Shown piece by piece: positions 5,982 through 15,468 of a DNA stretch of 64,000 nt; position 1 is the stretch's first letter, and every line of letters begins with the position of its first letter. This stretch comes from Pseudomonadota bacterium (GTDB lineage: Bacteria; Pseudomonadota; Alphaproteobacteria; Rhizobiales; Rhizobiaceae): contig JAEYDD010000075.1 in NCBI GenBank assembly GCA_023404095.1, positions 62,001 to 126,000 of the forward strand, in the 5' to 3' direction. The notes beneath the pieces were generated by a model. The model saw only the letters and a list, made by a program, of their open reading frames with translations. It was not told the DNA's origin and did no database searches. A program made the position numbers and the translations under genes.

Positions 5982-8975
5982 ATGAAAAATGGTGATCATC
6001 TCTTCCTCGTCGACGGCTCCGGATTCATCTTTCGGGCCTTTCATGCGATCCCGCCGCTGAACCGGAAATCGGACGGTCTGCCGGTCAACGCCGTATCAGG
6101 CTTCTGCAACATGTTGTGGAAGCTGCTCAAGGATGCGCGCAACACCGATGTCGGCGTGACGCCCACCCATTTCGCGGTCATCTTCGATTATTCCTCGAAG
6201 ACCTTCCGCAATGAACTCTACGATCAGTACAAGGCGAACCGCACCGCGCCGCCGGAAGACCTGATCCCGCAGTTCGGGCTGATCCGCCATGCCACCCGCG
6301 CCTTCAACCTTCCCTGCATCGAGAAGGAGGGCTACGAAGCGGACGACCTGATCGCCACCTATGCGCGGCTTGCCGAGGCGGCTGGCGCCGACGTCACGAT
6401 CGTCTCCTCCGACAAGGACCTGATGCAGCTCGTCACGCAGAAAGTGTCGATGTACGACAGCATGAAGGACAAGCAGATCGCGATACCCGAAGTGGTCGAG
6501 AAGTGGGGCGTGACGCCGGACAAGATGATCGACCTGCAGGCGATGACCGGCGATTCGACCGACAACGTCCCGGGCATCCCCGGCATCGGTCCGAAGACGG
6601 CGGCCCAGCTCCTGGAGGAGTACGGCGATCTCGACACGCTGCTGGCGCGCGCCGAGGAGATCAAACAGCAGAAGCGGCGCGAGAATATCATCGCCAACCG
6701 CGCCCAGGCGCTGTTGTCACGCGAACTCGTAACCCTGAAGACGGACACGCCGCTCGATGTGCCGCTCGATGCTCTCGTGCTCGAAGCGCAGGATGGGCCG
6801 AGGCTGATTGCCTTCCTCAAGGCGATGGAATTCACAACGTTGACGCGCCGGGTGGCCGAGGCATGCGATTGCGATGCGTCGGCGATCGAGGCAGCCGTCG
6901 TGCCCGTCGAGTGGGGGGCTGAGGCCCACGGTCCCGACCTCGACAAGGGTGAGGCCGGCGGCGCCAGCTCGATGTCGGCTGCGCCCGCGGAGAGCGCGGC
7001 CGAGGCGGCTGAGATCCTCTTGCCAAGCGTTTCGGCCAACGGCCATGAACCCGCTACGCTCGCGAAATCCCGGGGCGCGCTTTTTTCCGGCAAGCCGATC
7101 GATCATTCGGCCTATGTGACCATCCGTGACCTTGCGACCCTCGACCGCTGGGTCGCAGACGCACGCGAAACCGGCCTCGTCGCCTTCGACACGGAGACGA
7201 CATCGCTGGATGCCATGCAGGCCGAGCTCTGCGGCTTCTCGCTGGCAATCGCCGACAATGCGAAGGATCCCAGTGGTATCGCAATACGGGCCGCCTACGT
7301 TCCGCTGCTGCACAAGGCCGGCGCCGGCGATCTTCTGGGCGGCGGGCTTGTGGACGGGCAGATTCCGATGCGCGATGCGCTTGCCAGGCTGAAGGACCTG
7401 CTCGAGGATCCGGCAATCCTCAAGGTCGCGCAGAACCTGAAGTACGACTATCTCGTCATGAAGCGTCATGGCATCACCGTCCAGAGCTTCGACGACACGA
7501 TGCTGATGTCGTATGCGCTCGATGCGGGGGCGGGAACGCACGGGATGGATGCGCTGTCGGAACGCTGGCTCGGCCACAAGCCGATCGCCTACAAGGACGT
7601 CGCCGGCAGCGGCAAGGGTGCCCAGACCTTCGACATGGTCGATATCGACCGGGCGACGGCCTATGCGGCGGAGGACGCCGACGTCACGCTTCGCCTGTGG
7701 CACGTGCTGAAACCGCGGCTGCCGGCGGAACGGATGACGGCGGTGTACGAGCGCCTGGAGCGGCCGCTCGTACCGGTGCTTGCGCACATGGAAGAGCGTG
7801 GCATCACCATCGATCGACAGATCCTGGCCCGCCTCTCCGGTGACCTCGCCCAGGGTGCGGCCGCGCTGGAGGACGAGATCTACGAACTTGCCGGCGAGCG
7901 TTTCACGATCGGGTCGCCCAAGCAGCTCGGCGACATCCTCTTTGGAAAGATGGGTCTTCCCGGCGGTTCGAAGACGAAGACGGGGCAATGGTCGACCTCC
8001 GCGCAGGTGCTGGAAGACCTGGCGGCCCAAGGCATTCCCTTGCCACGCAAGATCGTCGACTGGCGGCAGCTGACCAAGCTGAAGTCGACCTATACCGATG
8101 CGCTGCCGGGATTCGTCCACCCCCACACCCGGCGCGTCCACACCTCCTATGCGCTCGCAGCGACCACCACCGGTCGTCTGTCGTCGTCGGACCCGAACCT
8201 GCAGAACATCCCCGTGCGAACGGCCGAAGGACGCAAGATCCGCACCGCCTTCATAGCCTCTCCCGGCCACAAACTCGTCTCTGCCGACTACAGCCAGATC
8301 GAACTGCGGGTGCTTGCGCATGTTGCCGACATTCCGCAGTTGAAGCAGGCCTTCGCAGACGGCGTCGACATTCACGCCATGACGGCATCCGAGATGTTCG
8401 GCGTGCCGGTGAAGGACATGCCCGCCGACGTGCGCCGCCGCGCCAAGGCGATCAATTTCGGCATCATCTACGGCATCTCGGCCTTCGGGCTCGCCAACCA
8501 GCTGTCGATCGAGCGGTCGGAGGCGGGCGACTACATCAAGCGCTATTTCGAGCGCTTTCCCGGCATCAGGGACTACATGGATTCCACCAAGGCCTTCGCC
8601 CGTGAAAACGGTTATGTCGAGACGATCTTCGGTCGCCGGGCGCATTATCCCGAGATCAGGTCGTCCAACCCTTCCGTGCGGGCCTTCAACGAACGGGCCG
8701 CCATCAACGCACCGATTCAGGGTTCGGCTGCGGACATCATCCGCCGGGCGATGGTCAAGATGGAGCCCGCACTCGCCGAGAGCGGGCTTTCCGCGGTCCG
8801 CATGCTGTTGCAGGTGCATGACGAGCTGATCTTCGAGGTGGAGGATGGCGACGTCGAGCGTGCGATCCCGGCCATCGTCGGCGTGATGGAAAACGCGTCT
8901 ATGCCGGCAGTGTCGATGAAGGTGCCGCTGAAGGTCGACGCACGCGCCGCGCTGAACTGGGACGAGGCGCATTGA
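5982..8975 (+). CDS. polA: DNA polymerase I
   Basis: 997 residues. Start at MKNGDHLFLVDGSGF gives the conserved N-terminus; an in-frame ATG 28 codons upstream adds an unconserved extension. The 5'-3' exonuclease domain is about 1-300 (GSGFIFRAFHA, YEADDLIATYA, TGDSTDNVPGIPGIGPKTA). An Ala/Glu/Ser-rich linker lies around 320-370. The 3'-5' exonuclease domain keeps its DxE (D403, E405 in FDTETTS), so proofreading should be active. Polymerase motif A is SADYSQIELR (D769) and motif C is QVHDELIFE (D947, E948). It repairs gaps and removes Okazaki primers. Confidence 0.97.
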   Translation: MKNGDHLFLVDGSGFIFRAFHAIPPLNRKSDGLPVNAVSGFCNMLWKLLKDARNTDVGVTPTHFAVIFDYSSKTFRNELYDQYKANRTAPPEDLIPQFGLIRHATRAFNLPCIEKEGYEADDLIATYARLAEAAGADVTIVSSDKDLMQLVTQKVSMYDSMKDKQIAIPEVVEKWGVTPDKMIDLQAMTGDSTDNVPGIPGIGPKTAAQLLEEYGDLDTLLARAEEIKQQKRRENIIANRAQALLSRELVTLKTDTPLDVPLDALVLEAQDGPRLIAFLKAMEFTTLTRRVAEACDCDASAIEAAVVPVEWGAEAHGPDLDKGEAGGASSMSAAPAESAAEAAEILLPSVSANGHEPATLAKSRGALFSGKPIDHSAYVTIRDLATLDRWVADARETGLVAFDTETTSLDAMQAELCGFSLAIADNAKDPSGIAIRAAYVPLLHKAGAGDLLGGGLVDGQIPMRDALARLKDLLEDPAILKVAQNLKYDYLVMKRHGITVQSFDDTMLMSYALDAGAGTHGMDALSERWLGHKPIAYKDVAGSGKGAQTFDMVDIDRATAYAAEDADVTLRLWHVLKPRLPAERMTAVYERLERPLVPVLAHMEERGITIDRQILARLSGDLAQGAAALEDEIYELAGERFTIGSPKQLGDILFGKMGLPGGSKTKTGQWSTSAQVLEDLAAQGIPLPRKIVDWRQLTKLKSTYTDALPGFVHPHTRRVHTSYALAATTTGRLSSSDPNLQNIPVRTAEGRKIRTAFIASPGHKLVSADYSQIELRVLAHVADIPQLKQAFADGVDIHAMTASEMFGVPVKDMPADVRRRAKAINFGIIYGISAFGLANQLSIERSEAGDYIKRYFERFPGIRDYMDSTKAFARENGYVETIFGRRAHYPEIRSSNPSVRAFNERAAINAPIQGSAADIIRRAMVKMEPALAESGLSAVRMLLQVHDELIFEVEDGDVERAIPAIVGVMENASMPAVSMKVPLKVDARAALNWDEAH

Positions 8976-8996
8976 CCAGTGGTGGCTACTATCGAG

Positions 8997-9056
8997 GGTA
9001 CAACTGTTGCGGGTCCGTTTACCACGTACTGACGCTCTACGTCAGTACGGTACAAC
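8997..9056. promoter_or_regulatory. Dyad-symmetry site between polA and the polysaccharide island
   Basis: Perfect 10-5-10 inverted repeat cgtactgacg (9025-9034) / cgtcagtacg (9040-9049), flanked by two direct copies of ggtacaac (8997-9004 and 9049-9056). There is no T-tract, so it looks more like a protein-binding site than a polA terminator. It sits 92 bases before the first island gene. Confidence 0.4.
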
Positions 9057-9148
9057 ATCCCTTGCGCCTTAACGCCGCCTTAATCGCTTGATGCGCTTCT
9101 GCAGGTGGCTTGTGGGGCGCGCGGCGCCTGGAACGTGCGGGTAACGGG

Positions 9149-10378
9149 ATGGACGCGGCGCGGCAAGGTAGTCTTTCTGCAGATTTCGAGCGCCGCGCGC
9201 CGCTGGTGGTGCAGGTCGTGCGCCAGTACGCACCGAGCCGCGGCGGGCTGGAGGATGTCGTCGCCAACCTTTCGCGTCAGTTGCAAAGCCGTGGCTATCG
9301 GGTCCGCGTCGTGACGCTCGACCGCGTCTTCACGACCCTGCACCGCAAGCTGCCCGCAAGGGAAACGATCGACGGCATCGAGGTTGTTCGCATTCCCTTT
9401 CGCGGCAGCACCCGCTACCCCTTCGCACCAGAGATCTTCCGCCACCTCAAGGACGCCGACCTCGTCCATGTTCATGCGATCGACTTCTTCTTCGATGCGC
9501 TGGCATGGGGCAAGGTTCTGCACGGCAAGCCGCTCGTGGCGACCACGCATGGCGGCTTCTTTCATACATCGAGACATGCCGCGCTCAAGCGCGTCTGGTT
9601 CAATGTTGCGACCCGTCTGTCGGCGCTCGCCTATCGAAGGGTGATCGGTTGCAGTGCTCAGGATACGCGCCTGTTCCGCAAGATCGCCGGGCGCCGCACG
9701 GTCGAGATCGGCAACGGCGCCGATGTGGCCAAATTCCATGGCGCCGGTGCGACGGTGCCGCTGCGCCGGATCGTCACCATCGGCCGCTTCTCTTCCAACA
9801 AGCGCCTGGACCGACTTCTCGATGCCCTGTCGCAGCTGGTCGTCCACGAGCCCGACTGGCGTCTCTTCGTCGTCGGCGTGCCGGGCGAGGTCACCGAGAT
9901 GCAACTGCGGGCGATGATCGCCGAGCGCAATCTGGACGACAATGTCGACGTGCTTGTCGGGCTCTCGAATGAACAGATCAGGGATGTGCTGAACGGCTGC
10001 TCGCTCTTTGCGTCGGCTTCCGAATATGAGGGCTTCGGGCTCGTGGCCGTGGAGGCGATGAGCGCCGGCCTGATGCCGCTGCTCCATCCCAATCAGGCCT
10101 ATGCTGATCTCGCCGGAAGCCATCCCGAAGTGCGGCTTTGCGATTTTCAGAACGCGGAAGAGGCAGCCGGCACCATCCACGCCGCCTTCCTGGGTCTGGC
10201 GCGCGACGTCGCCGGCTACCGGATTGGAGCGATGCGTGCGGCAAATGGCTATTCCTGGAACAAGGTTGCCGGGCGTTACGCCGAGATCTATACCGAAATA
10301 CTAGGAAATGTCGCGCCGCTCGCACGGGTTGCGCCGGCGAAGGGCGGTGAAGGCAATGAGGTTGCGGCCGATGGCTGA
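9149..10378 (+). CDS. GT-B glycosyltransferase, family 4
   Basis: 409 residues. The N-terminal Rossmann half carries QYAPSRGGLEDVVANLSRQL. The C-terminal donor half has the retaining GT4 E-x7-E motif in EGFGLVAVEAM (E294, E302) and a substrate-binding GRFSSNKRLDRLL. It is predicted cytosolic, adding one sugar from a nucleotide donor to a lipid-linked saccharide. The start is uncertain: ATG at 9149 has a poor ribosome site, and an upstream TTG at 9110 is possible. It is the first gene of the island after polA, and the GH5 gene follows immediately. Donor and acceptor are unknown. Confidence 0.9.
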   Translation: MDAARQGSLSADFERRAPLVVQVVRQYAPSRGGLEDVVANLSRQLQSRGYRVRVVTLDRVFTTLHRKLPARETIDGIEVVRIPFRGSTRYPFAPEIFRHLKDADLVHVHAIDFFFDALAWGKVLHGKPLVATTHGGFFHTSRHAALKRVWFNVATRLSALAYRRVIGCSAQDTRLFRKIAGRRTVEIGNGADVAKFHGAGATVPLRRIVTIGRFSSNKRLDRLLDALSQLVVHEPDWRLFVVGVPGEVTEMQLRAMIAERNLDDNVDVLVGLSNEQIRDVLNGCSLFASASEYEGFGLVAVEAMSAGLMPLLHPNQAYADLAGSHPEVRLCDFQNAEEAAGTIHAAFLGLARDVAGYRIGAMRAANGYSWNKVAGRYAEIYTEILGNVAPLARVAPAKGGEGNEVAADG

Positions 10379-10427
10379 GTGCCGACCTGCGCGTAAGGGC
10401 GAATTTGCGATCCGGCCCGGAAAACCG

Positions 10428-11462
10428 ATGGCGACCCGTGTCGGAGCTCTGTTGATGGCCATTCTCCTCCCGCTCGAAGTCTCGGCCGCCTGCCTGCGGG
10501 GGGTAAACTTCGCCGGTGCCGAGTTCGGCGATCCTCCAGGCGTCTACGGAAAGGACTATATCTACCCGAGCGACGAGACGATCCGTTACTTCGCCGGCAA
10601 GGGATTTAACGGCGCGCGCCTGCCGTTCCGCTGGGAGCGGCTTCAGCCGAAGCTCGGCAGGGCGTTTGCGATGGGGGAGCGACGGCGGCTTCACGATGCG
10701 GTCAAGCGGCTCAAGGCGGCCGGCTTCACCGTCGTTCTCGATCCGCACAACTACGCGTATTATCATGGCCAGCAGATCGGTTCCTCCGACGTGCCGGTCG
10801 AGGCTTTCGCCGATCTGTGGCGCCGGCTGGCCTCGGAGTTCAAGAACGATCCCGCGGTGCAGTTCGGCCTGATGAACGAACCGCACGACATCGCCGCCAC
10901 AGATTGGCTGACGGCCGCGAATGCCGCTATCGCCGCCATCCGTTCGGCAGGCGCTACAAATCTCATCTATGTTCCGGGAACTATCTGGACGGGTGCGCAC
11001 AGCTGGGAGCGCGACAATCCCGGCGGCTCGAATGCGACCGTCATGCTGGGTATCGAGGATCCGGAAAAGAACTTCGCCTACGAGGTTCATCAATACCTCG
11101 ACAACGACTTTTCCGGCACGCACGAGACCTGTGAGGCCGCGGACGCGGCGGTGACGGCGCTTGAGCGCTTCACCGCATGGCTGCGCGAAAACGGCAAGCG
11201 GGGATTCCTTGGCGAGTTCGGCGCGCCGGCGAAGACCGAATGCCTCACGGCGCTTTCCCGGATGACAGCCGTCGTGGACGGTGCGCCGGACGTCTGGACC
11301 GGCTGGACCTACTGGGCCGCTGGAGACTGGTGGCCTGAGAGCGAGGCGCTCAATATCCAGCCCACCAAGGAAGGCGATCGCCTGCAACTGCGGGCACTGG
11401 AATACGGCGGCAGCATTCCCGCACCGCAGGAAGCCTGTCCGGCATTGGGTGAATCCCGCTGA
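10428..11462 (+). CDS. Secreted glycoside hydrolase family 5 (endoglucanase/mannanase-like)
   Basis: 344 residues from the ATG that opens a clean signal peptide (MATRVGALLMAILLPLEVSAA). In-frame ATGs at 10356 (ribosome site gaagg) and 10371 (overlapping the upstream stop) would add a long N-terminus. The GH5 fold signs are RGVNFAGAEFG, RLPFRWERLQP, the acid/base in FGLMNEPHD (E151) and the nucleophile in LGEFGAP (E263). It probably cleaves a beta-1,4-type glucan or mannan in the periplasm. A glycosidase inside an exopolysaccharide locus usually trims or controls release of the polymer. It is convergent with the Wzy-like gene. Confidence 0.9.
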   Translation: MATRVGALLMAILLPLEVSAACLRGVNFAGAEFGDPPGVYGKDYIYPSDETIRYFAGKGFNGARLPFRWERLQPKLGRAFAMGERRRLHDAVKRLKAAGFTVVLDPHNYAYYHGQQIGSSDVPVEAFADLWRRLASEFKNDPAVQFGLMNEPHDIAATDWLTAANAAIAAIRSAGATNLIYVPGTIWTGAHSWERDNPGGSNATVMLGIEDPEKNFAYEVHQYLDNDFSGTHETCEAADAAVTALERFTAWLRENGKRGFLGEFGAPAKTECLTALSRMTAVVDGAPDVWTGWTYWAAGDWWPESEALNIQPTKEGDRLQLRALEYGGSIPAPQEACPALGESR

Positions 11463-11495
11463 CGATCAGGTTTTCGTGCGCGTGTTACGGCGACG

Positions 11496-12803
11496 CTATC
11501 GGTTATGCGGATAGAGGGCAACAGGGCGTGGCTCAGGTGCGCGCTCCGCTTCCGGTCGGCGGTAGGCACTGGCTGTGCCGACCAGAAACCACATCAGCGC
11601 TCCGGTCTTGATCGAATAGAAGCTGTCGCTGATCAGCATCAGAAGCAGCAGATAGATGATCATCATCGAGTGGAAACGCCACCCGCGCACATCTGCCATC
11701 GGGGCATAGACGAAGAGGCTCCACAGCGCGACGAAACCGAAGATGCCGAACGCCGTCAGCGAGTAGCTGATGCCGGAGTCGGCCGTAAACGCGTCGGTCG
11801 TCTCCCAGCCCAGTACGACGCCGAGATCGAGCTGCGTGAGGATGTGGGCAGTGACCGCAAATCGGCCCGCAACGTCGTTCGGCCCGCCCCCCGAGACCGA
11901 CGTGATGCCATAGATCGCCAGAACTGCGAGCAGGAAGAACGGCATCACCACCCAGACGAGGCGCGGAATGAAGGCGTAGAACGGATAGAGCAGGGTGATG
12001 AGGATGCAGGTGTAGAGACCGAAGCGGGCGTCGGCGAGCGCTACGACGGTGAAGGCGAGCAGGAACACGAGCCAGCGCAGCCTGAACTCGCGGCCGCGAA
12101 AAAGAGCCCAGGCGTAGATGATGGCGCCGAAATTGCCCATCGAGACGGGCTCGAGGAAGACGGAGGAGACGCGATGCTGCCCGAGGAAGGGCAGGATGGT
12201 GCGTGCCTCCGGTCGCTGCCCGGAGATGAAGAGGCCCTTTGTCTGTCCGAAGACCTGATCCAGCGTCACGGTGCCACGGGCCAGATAGTAGCCGATCACA
12301 TTGAAGTACTCGAGGAAGACCGGGAGGAACAGATATTCGAACAGTCCGAAGCCGACGACGATCAGGCCGCTCGCCAGCACGAGCTTGTCCGCCAGCTTTG
12401 CATCCGCAATCCGCGTCGCCAGGAAATAGAAGGCGAGCGGAATGAGAATGTCGCGCACGGCCTTCGGATTGACCTGACCGCCGCGCAGCATGAACAGAAA
12501 CACCATGTAGCTGACGAATAGCCCGAAGATGACGTACAGCGCAGACTTGCGGGTCATTGCAGCGAGAACGGTGCAGCCCACGATCACAAGCTCGGCCATG
12601 ATGACGTGGCGGTCGGCCGTTCCCATGATGCGGGTGTTGACGAAGCAGAGGATGGCGTTGAACACCAGCCCGCCAAGCACGGTTGCAGTCGCCACCTTCC
12701 TTAGAATATCCGGGGCGTCGGCGTCACGCACAGCATTTGCCGCGCCGCGGTGGCTGCGCGTCGGGTAGCGGGAGCCGTAGCGAAGCGATCCGGTGTGCGA
12801 CAT
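11496..12803 (-). CDS. Wzy/O-antigen-ligase-like polysaccharide polymerase
   Basis: 435 residues with about ten membrane helices after a basic cytosolic N-terminus. The longest periplasmic loop is about 165-225 and contains conserved-looking GQRPEARTILPFLGQHRVSS and FLEPVSMGNFG. This hydrophobicity pattern and a large mid-protein periplasmic loop are typical of Wzy polymerases and WaaL-type ligases, which join lipid-linked repeat units in the periplasm. It lies 12 bases downstream of the Wzc-like gene in the same direction, as expected for a Wzx/Wzy exopolysaccharide operon. Function is inferred from topology and context. Confidence 0.75.
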   Translation of the reverse strand: MSHTGSLRYGSRYPTRSHRGAANAVRDADAPDILRKVATATVLGGLVFNAILCFVNTRIMGTADRHVIMAELVIVGCTVLAAMTRKSALYVIFGLFVSYMVFLFMLRGGQVNPKAVRDILIPLAFYFLATRIADAKLADKLVLASGLIVVGFGLFEYLFLPVFLEYFNVIGYYLARGTVTLDQVFGQTKGLFISGQRPEARTILPFLGQHRVSSVFLEPVSMGNFGAIIYAWALFRGREFRLRWLVFLLAFTVVALADARFGLYTCILITLLYPFYAFIPRLVWVVMPFFLLAVLAIYGITSVSGGGPNDVAGRFAVTAHILTQLDLGVVLGWETTDAFTADSGISYSLTAFGIFGFVALWSLFVYAPMADVRGWRFHSMMIIYLLLLMLISDSFYSIKTGALMWFLVGTASAYRRPEAERAPEPRPVALYPHNR

Positions 12804-12815
12804 CGATGAGCCCCG

Positions 12816-14834
12816 CTACCGGCCGCCGCCGACGATCAGGACGCAGCCGAGCAGCTTGTCGCGCCAGGGACCGATCTCGGCCATCAGCGCGTCCAGCGCA
12901 TCGTTGTCTGCGGTTTGCGGCGATGCGACGATCACGATCCCGTCTGCCTGCCTGAGTACGGTCGGAATGACGGCCTCCGCCTGCGTTCCGCAGCCGTCGA
13001 CGATCGTGAAGTCGACGGCTTCGACTTGCGGCGCTGTGCTGATCCGCGACGACGACAGGGCTGCCAGACGCCGCAATCCGCCGGAGCCTATGCGTTCCAC
13101 CTGAAGGATGTTCTCCAGTTCCAGGGCGCTGGGCCTTGCGCCATCGGTCCTGACCTTGACAGACGAGGACTGCCGGCTTGCCGAGCCGAGGCCTGAGCGA
13201 AGCGCGCCGTTGGCAAGAAGAACCACTTCGCCGGCGGCATGAAGGTCGCGCGCGACGTCTCCGGCAAGGCCGTTCCGCGCGCCGCCGGCAGGTGCGAGAA
13301 AGGCCACCGTGACCGGCCGGGTCGTTGCGAATTCGGCCTGCAGCAGCTGGGATAGGCGATGGATGCCGGTATCGCGCGGCAGTGCTGCCGATGCTGCGGG
13401 CTTGGCAAACGGCAGGTGCTGCACGAGCTGATCGATCCGTCCGGGCTGCGGCGGTGCCGCGGTGGCGACCGTCGCAAGGATTGGGGCGCCCGTCTTGGTC
13501 ACGAGCCGTCGCTCGAGCCGCTTGCTACCGCCGAGAAGCTCGCGGGCGACGGCAAGCGTCGCGCCGGCGGCCGAGCCGAACAGGACGGCCGCGATCAGCA
13601 CCAGCAGTTTCGGCGCCTGCACGGGCTTGTCCGATGGCACTGCCTCGGAAATGATGCGCGAATTGCCGCTGCCGAGGTCCTGCTGCCTGCTGAGTTCCTC
13701 CGACCGCGTCAGGAAAGCCTTGTAGACGGCATCGATCGCCTGGGCTTCGCTGACGAGCTGCACAAGTTGGAACCGGAGCCTGCCGTTGTCCTTGGTCGAG
13801 GCGGCCTGATCGTCGAAGCGCGTCTCAAGTGAGGCGAGATTGGCCTTGGCGCGCTCGTAGGTATTTGCCGACAGTTCGCGGACGCGCTGCAGCTCGATTT
13901 CGATCGCGTTCCGGATGCTGGCGATCTGGGAACGGATGGCGCGCATCTGGGGATGGTCGTTGCCGAGGTTGGCGGAAAGTTCGGCCTGGCGGTCGAGCGC
14001 CTGGGAATAGCGACTGCGAAGGCCGGACAGAGCGCCGGAATTGAGCGTCTCGGGAATGGCGCCCGCTTCGACGTTCGACACATTGAGCTGCCTAGCCTGT
14101 TCGTAGGCGGTGCGTTGCTGTTCGACCTGCTGGCGTGCGGCAAGCAACTGCTGGTTCAGCCCGACGAGCTGCTGGTCGGTGATCAGCCCCTGGTCGCCTA
14201 TGCTGATCATTCCGTTCTCGGACCGGAAGTTCTCCACCGCCTCCTGCGCGTCGAGGACGCGCTGGCGCAATTCCTCCGCCTGCTCTGCGATGGTCCGGGT
14301 CGTCCGCAGGCTCACGTCGAGGCGGGCCTTGTCGGCGATCGCAATGTAGCTCTCGGAGATGGCGTTTGCGATCTTGGCGGCCATCTCGCTGTTGCCGTGC
14401 TTGACGGTGACGGTGAATACGTAGCTGTCGCCATTGCGCTCGACGCTGAGATCTTCGAGCAGCGAGTTGATGACGCCGTCGACGGTTGCAGCTTCCGCCG
14501 GTTTCCCGAGCAGTCTCGATGCGAGACCGACGCGATTGAAATAGGGGTCTTTCGTCAGGTCCAGCTTCCTGACCACCTCACGCAGCACGTCGCGCGACTG
14601 GATCAGGTAGACTTGGCTGCCGATTACCTGCTGCGTGTTCGTGCCGCCGCCGGTGTCGGTTCCCACCACGGGGCCCCGCCCCGTATCGATGAAGAGTTCG
14701 GCCGTGGAGCGAAAGAACGGCTTCTGGGTGAAGACGAACACCATCCCGAACATGACGCATGCCAGCGCGGCGAGGATGACATAGTGGATCCTCTTCCTCA
14801 CGATGCCCGGCAACTGAAAAATGTCGATGTCCAT
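12816..14834 (-). CDS. GumC/Wzc-family chain-length protein with degenerate kinase domain
   Basis: 672 residues starting ATG at 14834 (MDIDIFQLPG). It has a Wzz domain with flanking membrane helices (about 17-37 and 418-438) and a long coiled-coil periplasmic region (about 180-400). The C-terminal 230 residues have the position of a bacterial tyrosine-kinase domain. Where a Walker A should be the sequence reads APAGGARNGLAGDVARDL, with no GK(S/T), and there is no terminal Tyr cluster. It probably acts as a polysaccharide co-polymerase controlling chain length without kinase activity. It is divergent from the carrier-protein operon. Confidence 0.85.
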   Translation of the reverse strand: MDIDIFQLPGIVRKRIHYVILAALACVMFGMVFVFTQKPFFRSTAELFIDTGRGPVVGTDTGGGTNTQQVIGSQVYLIQSRDVLREVVRKLDLTKDPYFNRVGLASRLLGKPAEAATVDGVINSLLEDLSVERNGDSYVFTVTVKHGNSEMAAKIANAISESYIAIADKARLDVSLRTTRTIAEQAEELRQRVLDAQEAVENFRSENGMISIGDQGLITDQQLVGLNQQLLAARQQVEQQRTAYEQARQLNVSNVEAGAIPETLNSGALSGLRSRYSQALDRQAELSANLGNDHPQMRAIRSQIASIRNAIEIELQRVRELSANTYERAKANLASLETRFDDQAASTKDNGRLRFQLVQLVSEAQAIDAVYKAFLTRSEELSRQQDLGSGNSRIISEAVPSDKPVQAPKLLVLIAAVLFGSAAGATLAVARELLGGSKRLERRLVTKTGAPILATVATAAPPQPGRIDQLVQHLPFAKPAASAALPRDTGIHRLSQLLQAEFATTRPVTVAFLAPAGGARNGLAGDVARDLHAAGEVVLLANGALRSGLGSASRQSSSVKVRTDGARPSALELENILQVERIGSGGLRRLAALSSSRISTAPQVEAVDFTIVDGCGTQAEAVIPTVLRQADGIVIVASPQTADNDALDALMAEIGPWRDKLLGCVLIVGGGR

Positions 14835-15213
14835 CAAATGACCAAGGCCCGCATGGGACGGGCAACGCCTATTCCAAAGATTGCACGCGTCGTCCAGCGG
14901 CCGGTATCGCCCGCAGGATCGTTCTCAACCTCCCAGATTATGGTTAACAAGTGATCAACCGTTTGCGGCAACGGCTCGAGACGCATCTCCGCGCGCAATA
15001 TGAATCATATTGGAAATGCGATGCATTTAGGAGCGGAGCGGCGGCGGACGGCCGCTGCTCCATGTCGCGGGCCGGCCATGGAGACTTTTTCATGGAAATT
15101 TATCCATGTCCTTTCAGGCCATCTTATCTCTCCCTCGTGTATGCCTCTGGTTGAACTGGCAAGGTGCGCGGCATCGTGCGCCGGCCGCAAAGAACACGCG
15201 GGAGAAAAATGTC
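14835..15213. promoter_or_regulatory. Divergent control region between Wzc-like gene and carrier-protein operon
   Basis: 379 bases without a gene. It contains a perfect AT-rich palindrome caatatg-aat-catattg (14996-15012), three copies of catgga (15077-15082, 15091-15096 direct; 15103-15108 inverted), and an imperfect GC-rich hairpin around 15031-15062. Two operons start in opposite directions here, so shared control is likely. No clear sigma-70 site was identified. Confidence 0.45.
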
Positions 15214-15468
15214 ATGAAACAGAAAATCCGTGAGCTGCTCGCCAAGCATGGCGGTTTGCCGGTCGCAGTGGACCAGCTTGCTGACAATGCCGACCTCTAT
15301 GCTGCGGGCATGTCTTCCTTCGCATCCGTGCAGATCATGCTGGCGATCGAGGAAGCATTCGACCTCGAGTTCCCTGACAGCCTTCTCAACCGCAAGTCGT
15401 TCCAGAGCATCGACGCCATCGCCCGGACCGTCGAAGGCCTCGCGGGCGGCGCGGAGGCTGCCGAATGA
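15214..15468 (+). CDS. Acyl/aminoacyl carrier protein
   Basis: 84 residues. Start MKQKIRELL is preceded by gggagaaaaatgtc. The four-helix carrier-protein pattern is visible, with the 4'-phosphopantetheine site in DLYAAGMSSFASVQ (S35, in the place of the usual DSL serine). An acidic helix II/III follows (IEEAFDLEFPDSLL). It is too short for a PKS/NRPS module and stands alone. It overlaps the flavoprotein gene by four bases (ATGA) and is followed by an amino acid:carrier protein ligase, so it is very probably the ligase's aminoacyl acceptor rather than the fatty-acid ACP. It needs a phosphopantetheinyl transferase encoded elsewhere. Confidence 0.9.
   Translation: MKQKIRELLAKHGGLPVAVDQLADNADLYAAGMSSFASVQIMLAIEEAFDLEFPDSLLNRKSFQSIDAIARTVEGLAGGAEAAE

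Noticed and set aside
6717..8972. 751-codon open frame antisense to polA
   Set aside because: The plus strand encodes an unmistakable DNA polymerase I with all motifs; the antisense frame is a by-product of high-GC codon use and has no domain.
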